NCBI GenBank assembly: GCA_003662485.1
Contig: QMYD01000022.1
Span: forward strand, 1-11,706
DNA: 11,706 bases
Direction of reading: 5' to 3'
From: Candidatus Hecatellales archaeon
Lineage (GTDB): Archaea; Thermoproteota; Bathyarchaeia; Hecatellales; Hecatellaceae
Under the pieces are notes generated by a model, which was not told the DNA's origin, did not search any database, and saw nothing but the letters and a program-made list of their open reading frames with translations. A program made the position numbers and the translations under genes. Shown here piece by piece: positions 1 to 4,677 of this stretch (position 1 is the first letter of the stretch; each line of letters begins with the position of its first letter).

Positions 1-270
1 ACACCTAACCATGCACACATTGGTGAAGTTAATGTTACGGTTCACCACGAAAGTTACAGTTTCACCTACTCTAAGGCTTCTAACAAAGTCGGCGGCGAGA
101 AGCAGGACCTGGAATTCTATTCCCTTAGCCTTTAGGAGGATTTCACCCTCCTCCACGGTTAGCTCTTTCCCGTCTAGAGCCCTATCTAAGGCCTCAGCCA
201 CAGCTGGATTTAAGCCTGCGAGAACCCGGCTTAGGAAGCCTTCAAGCCTGCTAAGCCTTTCATGCTCCAA
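1..270 (-). CDS. cofH: FO synthase subunit 2 (CofH), N-terminal part, cut by the window edge
   Basis: CofH is a radical-SAM enzyme that joins a tyrosine-derived fragment to 5-amino-6-(D-ribitylamino)uracil, the first step towards the deazaflavin FO of coenzyme F420. Only the first 90 residues are in the window. The reading ends in VVNRNINFTNVCMVRC, the family's hallmark lead-in to the CxxxCxxC cluster motif. The first two cysteines are residues 86 and 90; the third lies beyond the edge. I start it at the TTG at 270-268, because GGAGG (minus strand of 280-284) lies 9 bases upstream and no other start gives the normal N-terminus. The start lies inside the end of cofG, so the two genes overlap by 11 bases in different frames and are probably translationally coupled. 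The family call is secure; the exact start is likely. Confidence 0.9.
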   Translation of the reverse strand, partial: MEHERLSRLEGFLSRVLAGLNPAVAEALDRALDGKELTVEEGEILLKAKGIEFQVLLLAADFVRSLRVGETVTFVVNRNINFTNVCMVRC

Positions 271-1456
271 GGCTGAGTTCCTCCCTAACGTATCCAAGCC
301 TATCCGTCAGCCTTTCCACGGCTTCCCTAAAAGCTTCGGGTAGGAAGCCTGAATCTTCCACCACGTATTTCGGGTAGATGGGAAGCCTAACCTTTAGGGG
401 GAAACCCCATACTTCAGAAGCCCTTCGGAGGACCTCAACCTGAGGCCAAGGCCTCTCAGGATTAACATAGTCGAGGGTTATGGGTGAAACTCCACCCCAG
501 TCGTCTATTCCAGCCTCCACAAGCCCTGCAAGCTCCTCGGGCTTGGAGAGGTTTGGGGGAGTTTGAACGGGTATAGCTTCACGGTAGAGGAGGCTGGCTG
601 CGATTATGGTTTTCTTAAGCTGGAGGGGGGAGGGTTCAGGGTAGCCCTCCATGGGTGTTCCAGCCTTAGCCCTAAAGGGTTGGATGATTACCTCCTGGAT
701 GTGGCCGTATCGCCTCTGGATTTCCAGGATGGTGAGGAGGGATTCAGCCAGCTCCCCCACGGTTTCACCTATGCCAAGCAGGATCCCAGTGGTGAAGGCT
801 ATCCTAAGCCTTCCAGCATTCTCAATAACCTCTATTCGGAGTTTGGGATTTTTGCCTGGGCTGAACTCGTGGGGCCCCCCAGGCTCGCAAAGCCTCGAAC
901 TAGCGTTTTCCAGCATGAGGCCTAGGCTTACATTCACCTCCCTTAAGGCTTTAAGCTCCTCCCAGTCCACCACGCCGGGATTACTGTGGGGTAGGAGGCC
1001 TGTATGCTTGAAAACCAGTCTGCAGCATTCGTAAAGGTATTCGATGGTGGAGGAGTAGCCGAGCCTCCTAAGCTCCCTGCGGGCTTCAGAATACTTCTCC
1101 TCGGGTTTCTCCCCAAGCGTGAAGAGGGCTTCAAAGCATCCAGCCCTCACCCCAGCCTCAGCTATGCTTAAAACCTGCCTGGGCTTCAAGTAGACTTCGC
1201 CTGGCCTGGCCTCCTCCAAGTGGAAGCCGCAGTACTTGCATGCATTCCTGCAGAGGCGGGTTAGGGGGATGAAAACCTTCCTTGAATAGCTTATGAAGCC
1301 CCCCCTAAACCTCCGCTTAACCATTCTTGAAAGGCGGGTTAGGGCTGGAAGGCTTGAGGCTTCCGCCTGTAGGATGGCGGAAAGCTGGCTGAAGCTCAGC
1401 CGCATCCCCTTGGAAGCCTCTTCCCAAACCTCAGCCTCTAGGAGTTCAGCCTTCAC
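260..1456 (-). CDS. cofG: FO synthase subunit 1 (CofG)
   Basis: CofG is a cytoplasmic radical-SAM enzyme that cyclises the CofH product to 7,8-didemethyl-8-hydroxy-5-deazariboflavin (FO), releasing ammonia. In the 398-residue protein the cluster motif CRNACKYC has cysteines at 69, 73 and 76, and the preceding YSRKVFIPLTRLC is typical of the family. Residues about 317-340 (GIDDWGGVSPITLDYVNPE and on) are a strong CofG signature. The length is close to other archaeal CofG proteins, with a somewhat long N-terminus of about 55 residues before the barrel. The start is GTG at 1456, with GAGGTGA eight bases upstream; that element contains the stop of arfC, so the two genes are nearly joined. The next gene, cofH, begins inside its 3' end. 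Nothing suggests damage. Confidence 0.96.
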   Translation of the reverse strand: MKAELLEAEVWEEASKGMRLSFSQLSAILQAEASSLPALTRLSRMVKRRFRGGFISYSRKVFIPLTRLCRNACKYCGFHLEEARPGEVYLKPRQVLSIAEAGVRAGCFEALFTLGEKPEEKYSEARRELRRLGYSSTIEYLYECCRLVFKHTGLLPHSNPGVVDWEELKALREVNVSLGLMLENASSRLCEPGGPHEFSPGKNPKLRIEVIENAGRLRIAFTTGILLGIGETVGELAESLLTILEIQRRYGHIQEVIIQPFRAKAGTPMEGYPEPSPLQLKKTIIAASLLYREAIPVQTPPNLSKPEELAGLVEAGIDDWGGVSPITLDYVNPERPWPQVEVLRRASEVWGFPLKVRLPIYPKYVVEDSGFLPEAFREAVERLTDRLGYVREELSLGA

Positions 1457-1464
1457 CTAAGCCT

Positions 1465-2112
1465 TCACCTCAAACATTTGAATTTGAGGAGGAGGTTGAA
1501 GCCCACCCTTTCCACGGAGAGGAGTTCAAGCCTTTGAGCTTCATCCACCTTTCCAAACCCCTCCCCCTCAACCAGCGATACAGCATTTCTACCGCCAAGG
1601 ATTACGGGGGTTAGGGCTACTTGAACCTCGTCTACGAGGCCCTCACTTATAAGGCTCCAGTTCAGGTTTCCTCCCCCCTCCACCAGCGGCCTTTTAACCC
1701 CCCGTCTCCATATCTCAGCCATCAAAATTTTAAGGTTAACCCTACGCTTCCTCCCAGCCTTGAAAACCTCGGCTCCAGCCCTCCTCAAAGCCTCAACCCT
1801 GTAGGCTGGAGCCTCCCCTCCCACCGCTATCAAAACCTTTCCCTCACCCCGGTGGGTTAGGAGGCGGGCTGTGGGAGGTGTCCTAGCCAAACTGTCCACT
1901 ACGATTTTTAGTGGGGGTCTTGGACACTTCGTGGTTAGCTTGGGATCGTCCACCAGCAGCGTGTTCACGCCTATCATGATGGCGTCCACCGTGCAGCGTA
2001 GCCTGTGAACCCTCTCCCAGTCTTCCGGGCTTGAAAGCTCGGAATCGCCGAGCTTCGTGGCTATTTTACCGTCAAGGCTCATGGCTGCGTTCAAAATCAC
2101 GTAGGGCCTCAA
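1465..2112 (-). CDS. arfC: 2,5-diamino-6-ribosylamino-pyrimidinone 5'-phosphate reductase (archaeal RibD C-domain)
   Basis: This enzyme uses NAD(P)H to reduce the ribose side chain of 2,5-diamino-6-(ribosylamino)-4(3H)-pyrimidinone 5'-phosphate to ribityl. In archaea and fungi this happens before deamination, and it leads to the shared precursor of riboflavin and FO. The 215 residues are a free-standing RibD C-terminal (dihydrofolate-reductase-like) domain with no fused deaminase domain. Visible motifs are NAAMSLDGKIA at 8-18, DAIMIGVNTLLVDDPKLT at 43-60, LVEGGGNLNWSLISEGLVDEV at about 143-163, and TPVILGGRNA near 168-177. The start is TTG at 2112 with only a weak purine-rich site (GGGCGG) upstream, so a start at the GTG four codons in is possible. 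It sits 37 bases after the amidohydrolase and directly before cofG, which fits one operon feeding FO synthesis. Confidence 0.93.
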   Translation of the reverse strand: MRPYVILNAAMSLDGKIATKLGDSELSSPEDWERVHRLRCTVDAIMIGVNTLLVDDPKLTTKCPRPPLKIVVDSLARTPPTARLLTHRGEGKVLIAVGGEAPAYRVEALRRAGAEVFKAGRKRRVNLKILMAEIWRRGVKRPLVEGGGNLNWSLISEGLVDEVQVALTPVILGGRNAVSLVEGEGFGKVDEAQRLELLSVERVGFNLLLKFKCLR

Positions 2113-2149
2113 CCGTTCCGCCCTTAAAGTAGCTTAACCGGGAAAACTC

Positions 2150-3328
2150 TTAAGGTTTAAGCTTCCAAGCTTCTGGTGGAAGCCTGCTGTAGGCTACTTC
2201 GCCTCTAACCAGTACGAGCATAACGTTTTCAGCTCTAACCCTATGGATGAGGGAGGCCATGAGGTTGTGGATGGGAGCCACATTGGAGGCCTCCACGTCT
2301 AGGAGCACCACGTCAGCCTGCTTACCCTCTTCCAGGCTTCCAAGCCTGTCTCCCAGCTTCAAGGCTTCAGCCCCCCAGAGTGTGGCCATCTTGAAAACCT
2401 GCTCTGGAGGAGGGTAGGAGGGACCATATTTAAGCCTTAAAACCCTGGAGGTGAACTCCATCTCCCTAAACATGTCAGGCTGGCATACCATGACGTTATC
2501 CGTTCCAAGGCCAACCTTCAAGCCGAGTTCAACCATACGCTTTACGTTTGGTAATCCTACACCCAGGGTGGCGTTAGACCTAGGGCAGACAGCTACTCCC
2601 ACCCCAGCCTCAGCAGCCATTTCCAGCTCCCAATCCTCGGCATTAGTTAGGTGTACGAGGAGGTCTGCCCTTAAGCGTTTGACAGCTCTCTCAACCTCGC
2701 CGCTGGAGGCCTCAGCTGCATGGGCTGCAAGAAGCTTAAACCCCTTAAGTCTCTCAGCGATTAGGCTTAGGGCTTGATCGCTGTATTGGCTTAGGCTTCC
2801 TATCCCAATTCCATCGGCAACTTCAGCCAGGCTTTCAAGTTCATCTTTAACCTTCTCTGGGCTGCTCGGCCTGGCCAAGATTAAGCCTTCAATCCTCACC
2901 TTTTTGAGGGCCTCCCCTAGCAGGGTTATGCCTTGAACCCCGTTTTCCCTGAAGTCTGCGAAGCAGGTTGTCCCCGTGGCAGCCATATCCCGGAGGGTTT
3001 CCTCCATCCAGCGGGTTAGGGTTTCAGCCTTGAGGCTTCGGAGGAGCCTATGCTTCAAGCCGTCTGGGGGGGCTACAGCCTCCTTTAATGTCAAGCCTAA
3101 GGCAAGCTCTTTAGCTGCGGAGTCGCCTAGATGCGTATGAGCATTAATCAGGCCTGGGATGGCTAGTAGGCCTCTGCCGTTAAGCCTCTTCTCAACCTCC
3201 CCCTGGAAGGAGCCCCTTCCAACCTCGACGATTAGGCCTTGCTCGAAGGCTATGTAGCCCTCCACCAGGCTGAAATCCCGCCCGTAAAGAATCTTCACGT
3301 TTTCGAGAACCGTTCTACCAGCGTTCAA
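2150..3328 (-). CDS. Metal-dependent amidohydrolase, deaminase type (COG0402/TRZ-ATZ group)
   Basis: This is a cytoplasmic TIM-barrel metal hydrolase of the guanine/cytosine/adenosine-type deaminase group; its substrate is not known from sequence. In the 392-residue protein the metal and catalytic residues are in place: PGLINAHTH with H64 and H66, AAHAAE with H203 and the catalytic-type E206, LVHLTN with H226, and GTDN with D277. The C-terminus closes the small beta domain with LGSLEEGKQADVVLLD (about 329-344). After the HTH motif it reads LGDSAAKELALGLTLKEAV, then PPDGLKH, unlike the usual 5'-deoxyadenosine/SAH deaminase sequence. The start is TTG at 3328 with GGAGG four bases upstream, a little close; a GTG ten codons in is an alternative. 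Lying between the GYD gene and arfC, it is a candidate for the pyrimidine deaminase step of this pathway. That role is inference. Confidence 0.85.
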   Translation of the reverse strand: MNAGRTVLENVKILYGRDFSLVEGYIAFEQGLIVEVGRGSFQGEVEKRLNGRGLLAIPGLINAHTHLGDSAAKELALGLTLKEAVAPPDGLKHRLLRSLKAETLTRWMEETLRDMAATGTTCFADFRENGVQGITLLGEALKKVRIEGLILARPSSPEKVKDELESLAEVADGIGIGSLSQYSDQALSLIAERLKGFKLLAAHAAEASSGEVERAVKRLRADLLVHLTNAEDWELEMAAEAGVGVAVCPRSNATLGVGLPNVKRMVELGLKVGLGTDNVMVCQPDMFREMEFTSRVLRLKYGPSYPPPEQVFKMATLWGAEALKLGDRLGSLEEGKQADVVLLDVEASNVAPIHNLMASLIHRVRAENVMLVLVRGEVAYSRLPPEAWKLKP

Positions 3329-3378
3329 GACTCCTCCACAAAAAGAGGGAAGAAAGTTGGTTTACGCCTTTAGCCTCT

Positions 3379-3672
3379 TCACTTTTTCGCCTGGAGGCCT
3401 TGGACGAGCTGCTCAACTGGGATTGCTGCGAGGGTTAGGGTTTGAAGGGTTCCCCTCGAGCCTAGTTCAACGGCAACCCTTGAAATGGTTTCATTGTCTG
3501 GGGCCTCCAAAATGTTGACGAAGTCGTAGGGCCCCAGAACAGCGTACTGGGCGAGGATTTTAACACCCATAGCCTCAACTTCCTTGTTAACCTCGAAAAG
3601 CCTTGTAGGCCTCTCCTTAAGCGTCTTCCTACCCTCACTCGTCATCGTGGTTAACATAACGTAGATGGGCAT
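3379..3672 (-). CDS. GYD-domain protein of unknown function
   Basis: This is a small cytoplasmic protein of 97 residues from the GYD family (Pfam GYD), a ferredoxin-like alpha/beta fold with no settled biochemical role. It matches through the opening PIYVMLTTMTSEGRKTLKE, the central LAQYAVLGPYDFVNILEAPD, and the closing RGTLQTLTLAAIPVEQL. There is no signal peptide, membrane segment or cysteine cluster. I place the start at the ATG at 3672, since GAGGTG lies just upstream with normal spacing; a GTG at 3681 would add three residues but has no ribosome site. It is the first gene of the unit leading to the amidohydrolase (50-base gap), arfC, cofG and cofH. The position suggests a small accessory or substrate-binding role in deazaflavin synthesis, but nothing in the protein proves it. 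Confidence 0.85.
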   Translation of the reverse strand: MPIYVMLTTMTSEGRKTLKERPTRLFEVNKEVEAMGVKILAQYAVLGPYDFVNILEAPDNETISRVAVELGSRGTLQTLTLAAIPVEQLVQGLQAKK

Positions 3673-3710
3673 AGAAGACACCTCAGGCCACCAATACCTA
3701 GCCCTTAAAA

Positions 3711-3720
3711 CTATTAAATG
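3711..3720 (-). promoter_or_regulatory. Putative TATA-like box for the GYD-amidohydrolase-arfC-cofG-cofH unit
   Basis: On the minus strand this reads CATTTAATAG, followed by more T/A-rich sequence, and sits about 40-48 bases before the ATG at 3672. With the usual 25-base spacing, transcription would start near 3690, giving a leader of under 20 bases that still includes the GAGGTG ribosome site. The assignment rests on position and base composition only. Confidence 0.45.
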
Positions 3721-3891
3721 TTACGCTGAAAGTGCAATACTTCATGACGAAGTGTAGCCAAGAAGAAGTCAGCCGCCCTGCCTAGGAATCAGCCCTTACT
3801 ACAACGTAAGTAGCAATAAAACATTCGCCAGCTATGGCTGCGATAGAGCATCTAGCGGCATTGTGAATCTAAGTCTACGAGAATCGGACTC

Positions 3892-3906
3892 ATATCATTT
3901 TGATAT
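3892..3906. repeat. Perfect short inverted repeat, ATATCA-TTT-TGATAT
   Basis: Six-base arms flank a three-base loop. It lies 30 bases beyond the stop of the ferredoxin gene and beyond the T-run at 3919-3923. It could be a weak hairpin at the transcript end or a protein-binding palindrome. It is too A/T-rich and short to be sure of either. Confidence 0.4.
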
Positions 3907-3918
3907 TGGAGGGAGATT

Positions 3919-3923
3919 AAAAA
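3919..3923 (-). terminator. T-run downstream of the ferredoxin gene
   Basis: On the minus strand five T bases (CTCCTTTTTAATC) occur 13 bases past the ferredoxin stop. Archaeal termination commonly uses such T-runs without a hairpin. One short run is weak evidence. Confidence 0.35.
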
Positions 3924-3935
3924 GGAGAGGAGGGT

Positions 3936-4139
3936 TTAGAAGGTTTGCTCCTTTATCTCTATGGCCTTATAGGGGCAGCGGGTTCCACATTCGAAGCAGT
4001 CTTCGCAGAGGAAGGCGTTGACGATGGGCTTCTTATCCTTACCCTGGCTTATGGCTCCCGTGGGACAGTAGAAGATGCATACGGGCTTGTTGTAGATGCC
4101 GCAGGGCTTACACTTATCGTAGTCGATTACCACAACCAA
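3936..4139 (-). CDS. Dicluster [4Fe-4S] ferredoxin, AprB-like cysteine spacing
   Basis: This small electron carrier of 67 residues has two [4Fe-4S] sites. The first set of cysteines is C10, C13, C21 and C25 (CKPC, a seven-residue spacer, then CIFYCP). The second is C45, C48, C51 and C55 (CEDCFECGTRCP), the classic spacing. The longer first spacer resembles adenylylsulfate reductase subunit B (AprB) and a few other dedicated partner ferredoxins more than free 2[4Fe-4S] ferredoxins. The start is TTG at 4139 with GGAGGG six bases upstream; only two bases separate it from the stop of the previous gene. The last gene of a unit headed by an FMN/[4Fe-4S]/FAD enzyme, it probably passes electrons to or from that enzyme. 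The partner assignment is inferred from position. Confidence 0.92.
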   Translation of the reverse strand: MVVVIDYDKCKPCGIYNKPVCIFYCPTGAISQGKDKKPIVNAFLCEDCFECGTRCPYKAIEIKEQTF

Positions 4140-4141
4140 GG

Positions 4142-4663
4142 CTATCCCTCCATGGTAAGCCTCCTAAGGCATATGGGGTCTCCTCTCGGAATGGCCTTCA
4201 GCGTTTCAAGCTTAATCTTGGTTCCGAAATGCTTGTTCACATCTTCGATGACGGTTTGGAACCACCTGTCGCAGCCGAGTACATCCTCCTCCATGTCTGC
4301 CTTGTATCGTCTGGCGAACTCAGGCCAGGGACACTCATTCCACTGAACGAAAACCTCATTGGGGTTTTCACCCTTATAGGCGAAGGCATCCTCACCCATA
4401 GCCCTCGAACTCATAACGATCAGGTTTGCAAGGTCTTCGAGGAAGGTGGGACTATTCTTTCTTAGGGCCATGAAGTAGGACATGGCGGTGTCGTGGCCTA
4501 CGATCTCCCAGGCTCTGAGCACTAGGTCTAAGGGTTTGGTTCCAGGCCTGGCGAATTCTAGGGCTGCCTGCCTCCACTCATACCAGGTTGCCCTCACGAT
4601 TCCGGCTAGGAGGTCAAATCTTGCTAGGAGCCTTCTTAACTCCTCTTCAGGGTTGAAACTCAC
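4142..4663 (-). CDS. Protein resembling the L-2-amino-thiazoline-4-carboxylate hydrolase family
   Basis: This is a soluble protein of 173 residues, mostly helical, with no signal or membrane segment. The second half carries the marks by which I tentatively place it in the ATC-hydrolase-like family (Pfam 14196): QWNECPWPEFARRY (W108, C111), GCDRWFQ (C131), H145, and a final PRGDPIC (159-165, C165). Conserved Cys/His/Asp residues of this sort suggest a catalytic or metal/cofactor site, but few family members have a known reaction, so the substrate is open. I choose the GTG at 4663 because AGGAGG lies eight bases upstream; a GTG at 4672 would sit directly on that site. It lies 12 bases after the reductase gene and two before the ferredoxin, so the three proteins probably act together. 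Confidence 0.7.
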   Translation of the reverse strand: MSFNPEEELRRLLARFDLLAGIVRATWYEWRQAALEFARPGTKPLDLVLRAWEIVGHDTAMSYFMALRKNSPTFLEDLANLIVMSSRAMGEDAFAYKGENPNEVFVQWNECPWPEFARRYKADMEEDVLGCDRWFQTVIEDVNKHFGTKIKLETLKAIPRGDPICLRRLTMEG

Positions 4664-4671
4664 CTTTTCCA

Positions 4672-4677
4672 CCTCCT
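4672..4677 (-). promoter_or_regulatory. Ribosome binding site that decides the start of the ATC-hydrolase-like gene
   Basis: The minus strand reads AGGAGG, overlapping the stop of the reductase gene, and is followed eight bases later by the GTG at 4663. The earlier in-frame GTG at 4672 overlaps this site and so is unlikely to be the start. Confidence 0.7.

Larger units (their letters stand above)
3682..3935. other. 254-base gene-free spacer between units C and D
   Basis: No coding region is supported on either strand here. The low-coordinate end holds the likely promoter of the GYD-cofH unit. The high-coordinate end holds the 3' end of the ferredoxin transcript, with a T-run and a short hairpin. 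The middle (about 3745-3890) is unexplained. It contains short inverted pieces such as GCCAGCTATGGC and CTTAC/GTAAG, but no stable RNA fold that I can recognise. Confidence 0.6.

Noticed and set aside
11..343. Plus-strand open frame of 110 codons
   Set aside because: It lies wholly opposite cofH and the end of cofG, resembles no family I know, and is explained by the codon pattern of the genes on the other strand.
3838..3895. tRNA-like words (GATAGAGCATCTAG, TTGTGAATC, CGAGAATCGG) in the spacer
   Set aside because: I tried to fold D, anticodon and T arms with the TTGTGAA loop. The anticodon stem does not pair, the T loop lacks TTCGA, and no acceptor stem closes it. At best it is a chance likeness or a decayed remnant.
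3945..4346. Plus-strand open frame of 133 codons opposite the ferredoxin and ATC-hydrolase-like genes
   Set aside because: The minus strand has an unmistakable dicluster ferredoxin here, and the plus reading shows no family motif or ribosome site.
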